Positions 1 to 9,478 of a DNA stretch of 64,000 nucleotides are shown here, piece after piece. Within the stretch, counting starts at the first letter, position 1. The number at the start of each line of letters is the position of its first letter. The notes below the pieces were generated by a model. That model was not told the origin of the DNA and did not search any database. It was given only the letters and a program-made list of their open reading frames with translations. The stretch covers positions 1-64,000 of the forward strand of contig CAUJHS010000081.1 in NCBI GenBank assembly GCA_963204915.1, in the 5' to 3' direction. Source of the stretch: Planctomycetota bacterium. Its GTDB lineage: Bacteria; Planctomycetota; Planctomycetia; Pirellulales; Pirellulaceae. The position numbers and the translations under genes were made by a program.

Positions 1-45
1 AGCTACCGCCTGCAGGACGCCAAGCGCCGCCGCAAGTCCACCTAG
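1..45 (+). CDS. C-terminal tail of a gene entering from the left
   Basis: The frame is open from base 1 to a TAG at 43-45 and encodes 14 residues rich in Arg and Lys (ends DAKRRRKST). Such a basic tail is common in transposases and DNA-binding proteins, but nothing this short can be assigned. It could also be chance. Confidence 0.25.
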   Translation, partial: SYRLQDAKRRRKST

Positions 46-562
46 CCGATCCGTTACAATCCCTTCTTCCGCGACCACCCAACTGTTCAACCTGGAGATC
101 CTACCAACCTAGCGCTTCCAAATTCGACTGCCCGGCGCCACCGCTTTCGAATGCCGTCAACACATGGAGGGTTGAGCAAAGTATAACGACTTGAGTTTGC
201 GTTTTACGTCATCGAGGCAAATTTGAGAGCGCCGCGGTCGGTTCGCGAGTATTACATTTTCACAATGTAGTTTGAACGGCACGCGGGTTGCTTTAGGTCG
301 ACCTCGGGATAAACGTGCTGTCTCCCACGTTGATCCAAGCCGCGGGCGCCCACGGCTCTCCAACCTTCCTAACACTGACGCCTCCATTATGGTTTGATTG
401 GTAAGCATCTCCGGCAAGGCGAAGCGCCCAAAGCGGCGGACTCGAGGAGAGTCCGCCGCTTTGGCTTTTGATAACGAACTGGCTTCAGTTTCAGGCCGCG
501 CACCTCGAATGACATCATCGTTCGAACATGTTGAATGGCGCGAAGGAATGCATTTGGATCAT
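46..562. other. Gene-poor stretch
   Basis: No reading frame here has convincing composition; the few open frames are short and Arg-rich, as expected from shadow frames in GC-rich DNA. The only clear structure is the hairpin at 428-464. Confidence 0.5.
428..469 (+). terminator. Perfect 15-bp hairpin followed by a short T tract
   Basis: Arms at 428-442 and 450-464 are perfectly complementary around a 7-nt loop and are followed by CTTTT. On the plus strand this is a textbook intrinsic terminator shape, yet no convincing plus-strand gene ends just upstream. It may instead close the minus-strand gene ending at 563, although the minus strand lacks a U tract there. Confidence 0.5.
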
Positions 563-1456
563 TCAAGGCGCGCCGGTTGATCGCGGCGTCGGCGGACCTC
601 GATCCTCTACAAGTAGATTTTCGGGAGTCAACGTTCGTTTTAAGTCAGCCGCCAAACTTTCAAGCATCGCCCGATATTGCTGAATCGCCTGCGCTCTTAC
701 GTCTCCTTCCAGTCGTTCGATGATTGGCAAACGTTGCCGCCAAAGAAGCGACTCGATGAGAATCGGCCGTAGTCGAATTAGTAAGTCAATTGCGGCCGGC
801 GCCATCACTCCGATGGCCAAGGATAGTGACGTCTCTCGCGCTACGGCTCGATGCCAATATCCGCACGGAATATATAAGAAATCTCCAGGTTCTAATTGGC
901 ATCGCATGAGCGGCATAATTTCGCGCTCGTAGTGCATGTCGGCGGGCAGCGTTTCTTCTAAGGGCCATGGGTTAACCGTGTTCTTGCGGAGCGAGTACTC
1001 CTTTTGTCCTTCAGTCTGCAAAATGAATACTTCTTCGGCGTCGTAATGCCAACCAAAGCCGAAATGGCCAGCGGGCGTCGCATATAAATGAATATTGACG
1101 GGACCACACAGGTCCTGCTCAATTTCTCGAGCGACTTTGGCAAGCCTGGGATCATGCTTCTGCGCATTGCGAATGAGAATCGTACATCCGCTTGTTAGGG
1201 CTGTTTGCAATTCGGCCGATGTCTGTGGGACAACAGTTTGTACGCGCTGCCCGTCCCGTGCCATCATCGTATCGATATGAGGTTCACCAAGTAATCGCTC
1301 AAAGACAGCCCACGATCCAACTTCACGGGCATCATTCGGGGCAGCTGAGTTGGAAAACGGGATTCGCAGGTAATAGTCGGCGATAAACTGCGAAAGCGAC
1401 GTATTCCCTAGCCAGCGAGCAATTGACATAAATCGTAGATCAACTCGATGAAGCAT
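563..1456 (-). CDS. JmjC/cupin-type Fe(II)/2-oxoglutarate oxygenase
   Basis: A 297-residue protein with the double-stranded beta-helix signature of the bacterial JmjC (cupin_4, ROX/YcfD-like) hydroxylases. The metal ligands are visible as HYD (His137, Asp139) in [12 protein letters not shown] and His202 in [10 protein letters not shown]. Known members of this family hydroxylate residues of ribosomal proteins using iron, oxygen and 2-oxoglutarate; the substrate here cannot be told from sequence. The gene is divergent from the dihydroorotase gene, with about 60 bp between the starts. An alternative ATG ten codons in (1429) is equally possible, as neither start has a good ribosome-binding site. 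Confidence 0.75.
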   Translation of the reverse strand: MLHRVDLRFMSIARWLGNTSLSQFIADYYLRIPFSNSAAPNDAREVGSWAVFERLLGEPHIDTMMARDGQRVQTVVPQTSAELQTALTSGCTILIRNAQKHDPRLAKVAREIEQDLCGPVNIHLYATPAGHFGFGWHYDAEEVFILQTEGQKEYSLRKNTVNPWPLEETLPADMHYEREIMPLMRCQLEPGDFLYIPCGYWHRAVARETSLSLAIGVMAPAAIDLLIRLRPILIESLLWRQRLPIIERLEGDVRAQAIQQYRAMLESLAADLKRTLTPENLLVEDRGPPTPRSTGAP

Positions 1457-1516
1457 TTGTTCTTGGAGACGGCCCGATCATGGGCATTTTCTCTCATATT
1501 CTGTACCATAACACGT

Positions 1517-2845
1517 ATGCGAACACTCATTAAGAATGCACAGGTGGTGTTACCGGGCTCCATTAACCACGTTTCCGTCCTCATTGACGGCGATAAGATC
1601 GCTGACATTGACGCTCCGATCCAGACGACGGCAGATGAGACGATCGATGCGACGGGGTTGTATCTAATACCCGGCGTGATCGATGACCAGGTTCATTTTC
1701 GTGAGCCAGGTCTAACGCATAAGGAAGATCTCCTACATGCGACACGGGCATGCGCCAAGGGAGGGGTTACAACCTTTCTGGAGATGCCCAACACCAAGCC
1801 GGCAACCGTGACGCAGAAACTGCTCCATGAGAAACTTGACTTGGCGTCTCGCCGTAGTTTGGTCAACTATGGTTTTTATCTTGGCGCCACGCCGCACAAT
1901 ATCTTGGAGCTAAAACAGGCTCACCGCACGCCAGGAATCAAGATCTTTATTGGTTCGAGCACGGGCGACTTGCTTGTCGACGAACAGATCGCATTGGAGC
2001 GAATTTTTTCCGAAACGACGCTCCCGATAACAGCTCATTGTGAAGACGAGGCGACGGTGCGCGAAAATGCGGCGCGACTTAAGGGCACGAGCGATGTTGC
2101 GGACCATTCCCGTATACGAGATCACCAAGCCGCAGTAATCGCAACCCGACGCGCTCTCGATCTTGCCTTTCGCCATAAGCATCGGTTTCATGTTTTACAC
2201 GTTTCGACCGGCGAGGAAGCAAAATTGCTCATGGATCATCGCCGTCTGATTACGGCCGAAGTTTGTCCGCACCATTTGTTTTTTAACGTCGACGATTATG
2301 TGCGGCTCGGGACGTTGATTCAAATGAATCCTTCTTTGAAGAATGCGGCCGACAACGCGCAGCTCTGGCAAGCGTTACTTGACGGACATATTCAAGTGGT
2401 CGCGACGGATCACGCACCGCATACGTTGATTGAGAAACAACAGCCTTATCCCCTGTCGCCTTCTGGCCTGCCGGCAGTCGAGAATTCTTTAGCGCTCATG
2501 CTTAATTGCGTACATCAAGGTAAATGCAAATTGGAGCAGGTCGTACATTGGATGTGCGATGCGCCGGCCCGAGTGTGGGACATCGTCGGTAAAGGACGCA
2601 TCGCGGTCGGATATGACGCTGATCTTGTCTTAGTTGACTTGGAGCGTCGTGCGGTCATTCGCAATGAGGAACAACAAACCAAGTGTGGGTGGAGTCCTTG
2701 GCACGGGGAAGAATTGACGGGATGGCCCGTGCGAACGTGGGTTCTTGGTCACGAAGTGTTTCGAGAAGGTCGGTTTGACGAATCGCAGCCGGGCCGAGAA
2801 GCGATTTTCGATCATGCTCGCGGCGGATATTGGGCGACGGCCTGA
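1517..2845 (+). CDS. pyrC: Dihydroorotase, Bacteroidetes/planctomycete-like subgroup
   Basis: An amidohydrolase of 442 residues that would close N-carbamoyl-aspartate to dihydroorotate in pyrimidine synthesis. Visible family motifs are [10 protein letters not shown] (residues 56-65), [36 protein letters not shown] and VATDHAPHT. The usual HxH metal pair is QxH here (Gln58, His60), a variant I recall from Bacteroidetes-type dihydroorotases. The ATG at 1517 was chosen because it starts at the conserved beta strand; the frame extends 23 codons further upstream without family similarity. Salvage genes for uracil, cytidine and thymidine lie in the next 6 kb. Confidence 0.88.
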   Translation: MRTLIKNAQVVLPGSINHVSVLIDGDKIADIDAPIQTTADETIDATGLYLIPGVIDDQVHFREPGLTHKEDLLHATRACAKGGVTTFLEMPNTKPATVTQKLLHEKLDLASRRSLVNYGFYLGATPHNILELKQAHRTPGIKIFIGSSTGDLLVDEQIALERIFSETTLPITAHCEDEATVRENAARLKGTSDVADHSRIRDHQAAVIATRRALDLAFRHKHRFHVLHVSTGEEAKLLMDHRRLITAEVCPHHLFFNVDDYVRLGTLIQMNPSLKNAADNAQLWQALLDGHIQVVATDHAPHTLIEKQQPYPLSPSGLPAVENSLALMLNCVHQGKCKLEQVVHWMCDAPARVWDIVGKGRIAVGYDADLVLVDLERRAVIRNEEQQTKCGWSPWHGEELTGWPVRTWVLGHEVFREGRFDESQPGREAIFDHARGGYWATA

Positions 2846-2942
2846 TAACAAAACCGGGGCTGATAATTGCAGCTTTGACGCCGTGAAGTCGACGACGATT
2901 TATTGCAAAGTAAGTCAATAAGCACCTGAAACGCCAATTCCC

Positions 2943-4982
2943 TTAGAGTTTCGGAATTGGTATGGGCTTATCAATTTTGGGTAATGGTGGCTCATAATCG
3001 GGATAGATTCGCACGCCAAATCCGCGATTGATCTCCTGTTGCGCGAGCGCCGCCCAAGGTGTACCGGGATGATTTTGAATCACCGTCTGATACAGGGCAG
3101 TCGATCGCTCAATGTAAGGTTTACTCTCTTGGGTTAAAGTTTCTTTGCGTGTTCCAATGTTCAGGTCCCAGAGAATTAAATTGGGAGATTTCGTCAAAGG
3201 AATGACCTCGGGTTGCTGGACATACCTTTCAAGGAAAGCGCCGTACTCGTAAACGCGGGCTTGATAGGCGACTAGGTGTGCGCGTAACAAGTCGTAGTTG
3301 GCCTGCCATCGCGGGTCGGTTTCCTGCTCTCGTTCGTATCCCAAGCCTTCGATGACTTTCGAAGCTTCAGCTAATGCCGCTAAATACAATGGCAGCTTTG
3401 GCAACTCCTGTTGAACCTGTTTGACAAACTCGGGAAATTCGCGCGAAAACTCGACTCGCAATTCGATGTGTTTGGCGGCCTGCGGGTTATACGGATTGAG
3501 CGTATAGATGATATCCCAGCACGTGGCTTGCATGCGGCTTTTGTCACGATCCGAGAAACACTCCGCGCGGCTTCGTAAATCGGGTTTGTATGGCCGCATA
3601 ACGTCAAGCTCATATTTGCTTTTCGATCCGCGCACCAAGTTAGTCTCCACACTGGGAAGCATGAAAAAAATTCCACCGGTCTCGCGCGACATCCGGGTTT
3701 GTTCGTAAGCGCCAAAGCCACTAGGAAACGCATCATGCCTTCGGTGGAATCCATTCGTTTGCAATTGTTCGACAAACGCGGTTTCGGGGCCGCGGTCAAT
3801 GCGTAACCAATGGATTCGTTTCGTTTGCGGATTTTCCCAACGCATGAAAGCGTAGGGATAACCAAACACTGCTTCGCGACCTAACGTGAAAATCTTGCAC
3901 TGTGCAGATTTCGCTGTCGCAATAGCGGCTTCCATATACGCGTCGTTATCGGAACGCTCGCCGCTTTCATCGGATACTAGAACAAGCATCATCCGTCGGC
4001 CGGTTCGCTTACAGTATTCGCGGTGCATCTCAATCGACTTACCAACAGCTGAGCACATGGCTTCCTTCCCGGATGGGTCGCTCGGCACTTGCTCAATCGC
4101 CAGCTTGATTCGGTTAATGTCTTCGGTCGGTCTTTGAGTATGAACGGCAAAGCCCTCACCATAACTGGTGACCGCAGTTGTTAAGGCATCGCTGTTGGAT
4201 GCGTTGACCAACCCGAGTTCGGAGTAAACACGATAAATGCGATCGCGGATTTCCCGCTGGTCATCCTTCATGCTCTCGGACTGATCGAAACACCAGACAA
4301 CCAAGACTGGGCTCTTTTGCAGGTTGATTAAGATTTCCTGCGTAATCCGGTCCATTGCCTCCTGATAATCTTCAACAATCGCACGCGGATCGCCCAAAAA
4401 CCCTTCGGGCACTTCCTCAACGATTCGTTCACTTGGGGGAGCAATTGCTTGTAGGCCCGTAATCGCCACTTCGGCGACAGAAGCTCGCTCGGCCACGGTC
4501 TGATCGATTTGCATCGTGGCTTGCACCGTGGAAGGAGCCAACCCCAAGGCCCCAGTCGTAGGCGCCGAACTTACCACTGATATCGACTGTTCTGCCGCCG
4601 CTTCGATTTGTTGATCCAATACTTCTTCGATAAACTCCTGGTCCGGTTGCTCGAGAATTTCTGATACGATGGTTTCCAACTTCGTGTTAATCGGCTGCTC
4701 CAATACCATTAACGCTAAACTGAGCAGCACGAAAAGGTGAAACAACATCGACACGAACACCGAGCCATAGTTTTGCAGCAAGCGGCTGCGCCAGAAGGAT
4801 CGACGATATGCGGGGGGATTGTCCGCACTCTCAGTTCCAGCGACTTCTTCGACCTCAACGACCTGCGCGTCTTCTGTCACTTCTCGCTGCGCATTACGGG
4901 TAGCAGACATGGAAGCTCGTTTCGACGGCGATGATTCGTTCGGCGTTGGATTGGCAGCAACAGTGCGATTTACGCGAGGCAT
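2943..4982 (-). CDS. Membrane-anchored VWA-domain protein
   Basis: A 679-residue protein. Residues 1-60 are hydrophilic and acidic, one membrane helix lies at about 73-93, then comes an acidic linker and a von Willebrand factor A domain starting near residue 225, with the MIDAS motif DQSES at about 233-237. The C-terminal half (roughly 450-679) is helical and unassigned. The short cytoplasmic N-terminus plus one helix and a long exported part resembles TonB-like topology. An AGGAG five bases before the ATG supports the start. Function is unknown; VWA domains usually bind partner proteins through a metal ion. It is convergent with the dihydroorotase gene. Confidence 0.75.
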   Translation of the reverse strand: MPRVNRTVAANPTPNESSPSKRASMSATRNAQREVTEDAQVVEVEEVAGTESADNPPAYRRSFWRSRLLQNYGSVFVSMLFHLFVLLSLALMVLEQPINTKLETIVSEILEQPDQEFIEEVLDQQIEAAAEQSISVVSSAPTTGALGLAPSTVQATMQIDQTVAERASVAEVAITGLQAIAPPSERIVEEVPEGFLGDPRAIVEDYQEAMDRITQEILINLQKSPVLVVWCFDQSESMKDDQREIRDRIYRVYSELGLVNASNSDALTTAVTSYGEGFAVHTQRPTEDINRIKLAIEQVPSDPSGKEAMCSAVGKSIEMHREYCKRTGRRMMLVLVSDESGERSDNDAYMEAAIATAKSAQCKIFTLGREAVFGYPYAFMRWENPQTKRIHWLRIDRGPETAFVEQLQTNGFHRRHDAFPSGFGAYEQTRMSRETGGIFFMLPSVETNLVRGSKSKYELDVMRPYKPDLRSRAECFSDRDKSRMQATCWDIIYTLNPYNPQAAKHIELRVEFSREFPEFVKQVQQELPKLPLYLAALAEASKVIEGLGYEREQETDPRWQANYDLLRAHLVAYQARVYEYGAFLERYVQQPEVIPLTKSPNLILWDLNIGTRKETLTQESKPYIERSTALYQTVIQNHPGTPWAALAQQEINRGFGVRIYPDYEPPLPKIDKPIPIPKL

Positions 4983-5163
4983 CGCGGCTCCTCGTCAGAT
5001 GCGAAACAAACGCCCTGTCGAAAGATGAGATCTAAGATTCAAATGTGGGCGCCGGGGTGTATCACCAATCTTTGATTCGTCGTGGATTTGTTCTTTATTC
5101 CACGTGAGGCAGAGTTTCGACTGCTTTCATACACCGGTCGTAGGGGCCGAATATTTGCCTCGC

Positions 5164-6018
5164 TCATTTGCTTGCGGGCTCCGCCTGAATAGGCGCGATC
5201 TTCCCGTCAAGCCTGACTTCGAAGAGGCTTTTGGCGCGCGGATCGACCACAATCAAGGATTCCCCCTTCCACGCCAAACCGACTGGGTTTTGCAGTGGTT
5301 CGCCACGTACGAGTGGTTCAGGCTCCTTCCCCGGAGTTATCTTCCAAACGGTTTTGTCGTATCCATCTGTTACATATGCGACACCTTCCGCATCCACCAC
5401 AATACAATGAGGAAAAGCGAAAGGTCGGCCCATCACAACGGTTTCAATTTCGCCAGCCGAAGTCGCCCGTAAAACCTGGTTGTCGCCATGCGACAGAATC
5501 CACAGGCGATCATCGAGGTCAACGAACAATCCGCGTGGCGCCCTTATCTCCAAAAACTCGATCGGCGTTCCGCCTGCTTGCGGGACCTTCCATATGCGGT
5601 GCAGTTCCAGATCTGCGACATACAAGTCGCCGTTTTTGTTCACGGCGATGTCCATTGGGACGCCAATACCGCCGTTGGTTAATGGAACTGGCTGGCCTGT
5701 TTTGTCGAACCGATAGACTTCTCGAGTTGCGCTATCGCCCGCTAACAAGTTTCCTAATTTGTCGATTTCAACACAGCGGACCGCATTGAGCGGCGTTCTG
5801 AACTTTTTTGAGGCTTCGAACAGTGGTTTCAACACGTTATCTTGAAGCTTCCAGACGCCGGGAAGATTTCGGTCAGCAACAAAAACATCACCGTTTTCTG
5901 CAACTGCGGCAGAAAGTGGATAGACAAATCCTTGCGCATACAATTCGAGATTCGTTGCAGCCCATAGGATTACGGTCATGAACAGTACGTAACAGACTGT
6001 TGAAAAACGAGGCATCAT
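5164..6018 (-). CDS. Secreted NHL/SMP-30-like beta-propeller protein
   Basis: A 284-residue protein beginning with a signal peptide (hydrophobic stretch CYVLFMTVILWAA, cleavage probably after YAQ). The mature part consists of repeated blades such as AVAENGDVFVADRN, AVNKNGDLYVADLE and VVDAEGVAYVTDGYD, typical of NHL/gluconolactonase-like propellers. No catalytic residue set is clear, so a binding role is as likely as an enzymatic one. The start at 6018 is preferred because it has an AGG about ten bases upstream and begins directly at the signal peptide; ATG at 6057 is possible. Confidence 0.7.
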   Translation of the reverse strand: MMPRFSTVCYVLFMTVILWAATNLELYAQGFVYPLSAAVAENGDVFVADRNLPGVWKLQDNVLKPLFEASKKFRTPLNAVRCVEIDKLGNLLAGDSATREVYRFDKTGQPVPLTNGGIGVPMDIAVNKNGDLYVADLELHRIWKVPQAGGTPIEFLEIRAPRGLFVDLDDRLWILSHGDNQVLRATSAGEIETVVMGRPFAFPHCIVVDAEGVAYVTDGYDKTVWKITPGKEPEPLVRGEPLQNPVGLAWKGESLIVVDPRAKSLFEVRLDGKIAPIQAEPASK

Positions 6019-6164
6019 TCTCAACCTGGCGGCGTTTTGCGAACCGACCTTCGTCATCGCGGGTTTGAATTGACATTCGCGTTTCGAACCCTGATAACTT
6101 ACGGTCGAATACGAAGATAGTCTCACTCAACGATACTCCAAATCGACGCGCGCCGGAAGCGACA

Positions 6165-6794
6165 ATGCCAAACGTTATTGAAGTTGATCATCCGCTAATT
6201 CAACACCATTTAGCGCGACTACGTGATCGATCGACGACGCCCACCGAGTTTCGCGCTCTCGTCCATCGTTTGGCGGCGTTATTGGCATATGAAGCGACAA
6301 GCGACTTGGCGACAGAAATGGAGTTAATCGAGACGCCATTGACGACCACCACGTGCCGACGTGTCACTCAACGTATTGGCTTGGTGCCGATTCTTCGGGC
6401 TGGTTTGGGAATGGTGGACGCAATACTCGACCTCATTCCCGACGCGGAAGTCTGGCATTTGGGATTATATCGGGACGAAGAAACGGCGCGACCCGTGCGG
6501 TACTACAATAAAATCCCGGCGACTCGGCCGGTCGACACCGCGCTTGTTATTGACCCCATGCTTGCAACAGGAGGCTCGATTATCGAAGCAATTGAAGCCG
6601 TCACTGCGTGGGGTGTGCCTAGGATCAAGGTGCTCGCGCTCTTGGCCGCCCGACCAGGAATCTCAGCCGTGCACGCTAGATTCCCCGAGGCTCCGATTTA
6701 TGCCTGCGCCATCGATCCCGAGCTAAATGAGCGAAAGTTCATCGTTCCCGGACTTGGCGATGCAGGAGACCGGACATTTAACACAATGCGTTGA
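6165..6794 (+). CDS. upp: Uracil phosphoribosyltransferase
   Basis: A 209-residue protein, the normal length for Upp, which makes UMP from uracil and PRPP. Visible motifs are TPTEFR near the N-terminus, VPILRAGLGMVD, the PRPP-binding loop VIDPMLATGGS and the C-terminal uracil-binding block DPELNERKFIVPGLGDAGDR. GGAAG lies a few bases before the ATG. It is divergent from the propeller gene and convergent with the cytidine deaminase gene (34 bp apart). Confidence 0.95.
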   Translation: MPNVIEVDHPLIQHHLARLRDRSTTPTEFRALVHRLAALLAYEATSDLATEMELIETPLTTTTCRRVTQRIGLVPILRAGLGMVDAILDLIPDAEVWHLGLYRDEETARPVRYYNKIPATRPVDTALVIDPMLATGGSIIEAIEAVTAWGVPRIKVLALLAARPGISAVHARFPEAPIYACAIDPELNERKFIVPGLGDAGDRTFNTMR

Positions 6795-6828
6795 CGCATC
6801 AGTCCGCGCGCCTTGAGTTGAGTGATCG

Positions 6829-7230
6829 TCACAAGACGAACGGACCAGTGAATGCATCGGGGAGCAGGACCGAAAGATTCGTCTCCAGAATGTGGTCCGT
6901 TTGATTCGCGTCGATTAACAAAACTGGCAAGTTCTTGGCGAACTCAACCATCACCTGACGACAAGCACCACATGGTGTGACCGCGCCAGCGGATGCGATG
7001 GCCAAAGCGATGAGTTCGCGGTTGCCTGCCGAGACAGCATTCGCAATCGCCGCTCGCTCGGCACAAATTGTTAATCCGTATGAGCTATTCTCGATGTTGC
7101 AACCCAGAAACAAACCTCCCGTGGAAGTTAGCACCGCAGCTCCCACGGAAAACTTAGAATAGGGGGCATAGGCGCGTTGCCGAGCCGCCAGTGCCGCCGC
7201 AATGAGTTGGCTTCGGTGTTGTTCAGTCAT
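6829..7230 (-). CDS. cdd: Cytidine deaminase
   Basis: A 133-residue homotetramer-type deaminase converting cytidine/deoxycytidine to uridine/deoxyuridine. The zinc site is complete: CAER (with the catalytic Glu) and PCGACRQ. The N-terminal AYAPYSKFSVGAAV and the CNIENSSYG block are standard. It lies about 60 bp downstream of the pyrimidine-nucleoside phosphorylase gene on the same strand, so the two are likely co-transcribed for pyrimidine salvage. Confidence 0.95.
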   Translation of the reverse strand: MTEQHRSQLIAAALAARQRAYAPYSKFSVGAAVLTSTGGLFLGCNIENSSYGLTICAERAAIANAVSAGNRELIALAIASAGAVTPCGACRQVMVEFAKNLPVLLIDANQTDHILETNLSVLLPDAFTGPFVL

Positions 7231-7291
7231 CGAGCCATTCCCATAGAGTCAGTCAGTGACCGTTTTTGTTCGCTCGGTGAGCAAACCGCAT

Positions 7292-8575
7292 TTATCCGAT
7301 TCGTTCCGCAACAAGCGATAGCGGTTCAGGACGCGAATCACTAACCGTAAAGGCTTTGCCGATGATCTCCTCCCATTGCCGGGCAGCTTGCGGCGGTGCA
7401 AGAATATTCACCAAAGGCTCACCAATGCATACTCTGTCACCGTGGCGAACGAGCATTTCAACTCCAACAGAGTGATCTATTGCATCACCAACCTTTTTGC
7501 GTCCGCCTCCCAGCTCGACCACCGCCATACCCAGTTGCTCTGTGTCAATGTGTGAAACATAACCTGCGTTTCGTGACTTGACGACTTGCGGCGGTGCGAC
7601 ATTTCGCGCCGCGTCGAAATCACCGCCTTGAGCGCGAACCATTTCTCGAAATTTCGCGATCGCGTCGCCATTATCTAAGTGCTTCGTCAGTTGTCGATAT
7701 GCTTCCGGAGTTGCACTAGCCATACCTGAAGATACCAGAAGCTCGGCGCCAAGCGCGAGAGTAAGTTCACGCACGTCAGGCGGACCACCGCCGGAAAGCA
7801 CCTCAACCGACTCGTTTACTTCGACCGCGTTACCCGCGAAACGTCCCAGCGGCTGGTTCATATCTGTGAGCAAAGCCGATGTTTTGACCCCCATGCTGGC
7901 GCCGACGGCGACCATCGCGTTGGCTAGCTGGCGAGCATCTTCCAGCCGTTTCATGAATGCTCCCGACCCAAACTTCACATCGAGCACTAGGACATCGAGC
8001 CCTTCCGCCAGCTTTTTGCTCATGATGCTGGCCGTAATCAACGGAATCGACGCAACCGTTGCGGTGACATCTCGCAATGCGTATAACTTTCGATCGGCCG
8101 GCGCTAATTCGTCGGTAGCGCCTGTGATCACACATCCCACCGAATCCGTTTGCCGCTGCAATTCTTCAAGCCTAAGGTTTGTGCGAAAGCCTGGAATCGA
8201 TTCAAGTTTGTCAAGCGTTCCTCCAGTAGCCCCGAGACCGCGGCCGGAAATCATCGGCGCCCGCAGGCCGCAGCAGGCCAAGAGAGGCGTCAACACAAGC
8301 GAGATTTTGTCGCCAACGCCGCCTGTCGAGTGTTTGTCAACGTAGCTTGCGGCTGACTTATCCCATCTCAAAGTCACGCCGGATGCAAGCATCTCCATGG
8401 TGAGAGCCGTCGTCTCCGCGGCGCTCATGCCTTGGAGATAGATCGCCATCGCCAACGCCGACATTTGATAATGCGGGATGTCGCCGCGCGAAAATCCTCC
8501 TATGAACCAAGCGATCTGCTGGGAGGTCAATTCGTGGCCATCCCGTTTCACGGCGATGATATGTGCCGCATTCAC
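7292..8575 (-). CDS. deoA: Pyrimidine-nucleoside (thymidine) phosphorylase
   Basis: Phosphorolysis of thymidine, deoxyuridine and possibly uridine. The protein shows the glycosyltransferase-3 N-terminal helices (KRDGHELTSQQIAWF), the phosphate site KHSTGGVGDKIS and the family signature SGRGLGATGGTLDKLE, then the C-terminal domain. Length is about 427 residues from the GTG at 8575, which matches the usual family N-terminus (NAAHIIAVKRDG). An upstream ATG at 8620 would add 15 residues without similarity. I cannot distinguish deoA from the broader-specificity pdp by eye. Confidence 0.9.
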   Translation of the reverse strand: MNAAHIIAVKRDGHELTSQQIAWFIGGFSRGDIPHYQMSALAMAIYLQGMSAAETTALTMEMLASGVTLRWDKSAASYVDKHSTGGVGDKISLVLTPLLACCGLRAPMISGRGLGATGGTLDKLESIPGFRTNLRLEELQRQTDSVGCVITGATDELAPADRKLYALRDVTATVASIPLITASIMSKKLAEGLDVLVLDVKFGSGAFMKRLEDARQLANAMVAVGASMGVKTSALLTDMNQPLGRFAGNAVEVNESVEVLSGGGPPDVRELTLALGAELLVSSGMASATPEAYRQLTKHLDNGDAIAKFREMVRAQGGDFDAARNVAPPQVVKSRNAGYVSHIDTEQLGMAVVELGGGRKKVGDAIDHSVGVEMLVRHGDRVCIGEPLVNILAPPQAARQWEEIIGKAFTVSDSRPEPLSLVAERIG

Positions 8576-8643
8576 GACGAAATAGCTTTTCGTGATTCTG
8601 GGACAGGGACTAGCCGGCATTTCTCACCAAGCTAATCGTACAA

Positions 8644-8706
8644 GGCCGTTGGTTGTGGCATAAGGTGAGTGTCAACAACATCTTTCGCCAGCAACCAGGA
8701 ACGGCC
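8644..8706 (+). repeat. Imperfect inverted repeat just before the transposase start
   Basis: GGCCGTTGGTTG at 8644-8655 pairs with CAACCAGGAACGGCC at 8692-8706, with a three-base bulge. The right arm ends two bases before the transposase ATG. It could be part of the IS1380-type left end or a structure that damps read-through expression. Confidence 0.45.
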
Positions 8707-8708
8707 TG

Positions 8709-9047
8709 ATGGAAACAGAGTGTACTCGACAGGCGTTTGCGTTTCACGGGGTGGGAAGCCGAGAGCTGGCGGGCCGCTTTGATGGCGGGAAAATCACCTC
8801 CGACGGCGGCGGACTCTGGCTGCGGAAGCTGGAAGCGAAGCCGGGGCTGATGGCGCGTTTCGCCGCTGGTTTTACCGATCATCGTGATCCGGAGCGCATC
8901 GAGCACACGGTCGAGGAGCTGGTGGCCCAGCGGGTGTACGGCCTGGCGTTAGGCTATGAAGACCTCAACGACCACGATCACCTGCGGAGCGATCCGCTGC
9001 TGGCGGCGCCCGCCTTCTCCGCCCACGCTTCTATCAAGCGGCGCTAA
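8709..9047 (+). pseudogene. Truncated IS1380-family transposase
   Basis: The first ~97 codons encode the recognisable IS1380 transposase N-terminus: GVGSRELAGRFDGGKITSDG, then FAAGFTDHRDPERIEHTVEE and ALGYEDLNDHDHLRSDPLLA. Family members are over 400 residues, but here similarity stops after the DPLLA block and the frame ends 16 codons later. The catalytic core is therefore missing and the element is a dead remnant. No matching right end was found by eye. Confidence 0.8.
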
Positions 9048-9394
9048 ACTGCTGCGCCAATTTGGAAAAAGAGCTTCTCCAGCCCGACTTCGATGCGCTG
9101 GATTCACCTTGTGACGCCTCCTTAAGCGACTTGACCCGCCAACCCAGGCTTCCCGCGTCTTGCTCCCCGCCTCCGACCAACCGAAATTCAGAGATGGTGA
9201 GAAATCCGGGCTCGCACTTTTCAGGGCGCCCATGAACGCAGTTGCGGGCAAGAGGGCGACTCGCTCGGGTACCACCGGTCATTGGCGCCGCGTACTCCTC
9301 CTGGGCGCCCCAGCTTCGCCAGCGGGCGATCCGGCCGACTTGCGCCACACCCCCTACCTGAATGGAAAAGGCTCCAGGGAGTTATTGACCCGCC
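9048..9394. other. Intergenic stretch after the IS remnant
   Basis: No frame has credible coding composition. I could not recognise transposase C-terminal sequence here, so the deletion seems to have removed the rest of the element rather than split it. The rplX promoter follows. Confidence 0.45.
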
Positions 9395-9422
9395 TGGACG
9401 AACGACAGGAAGTTTGTATACT
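9395..9422 (+). promoter_or_regulatory. Candidate promoter for rplX
   Basis: TATACT at 9417-9422 is a good -10 element. TGGACG at 9395-9400 matches four of six -35 bases with a 16-bp spacer. The rplX ATG is 57 bp further on. A better TTGACC at 9385 is too far away (26 bp). Confidence 0.4.
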
Positions 9423-9478
9423 GGTCGGTTTGGTAAACACAGTCAAATTCTTGAATTCGTTTGGGACGATACGGCGCC

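Noticed and set aside
157-417. An 86-codon minus-strand open frame
   Set aside because: Low-complexity basic composition and no ribosome-binding site; no support as a gene.
9385-9390. TTGACC as -35 element for rplX
   Set aside because: The spacer to TATACT is 26 bp, too long; TGGACG at 9395 has the proper distance.
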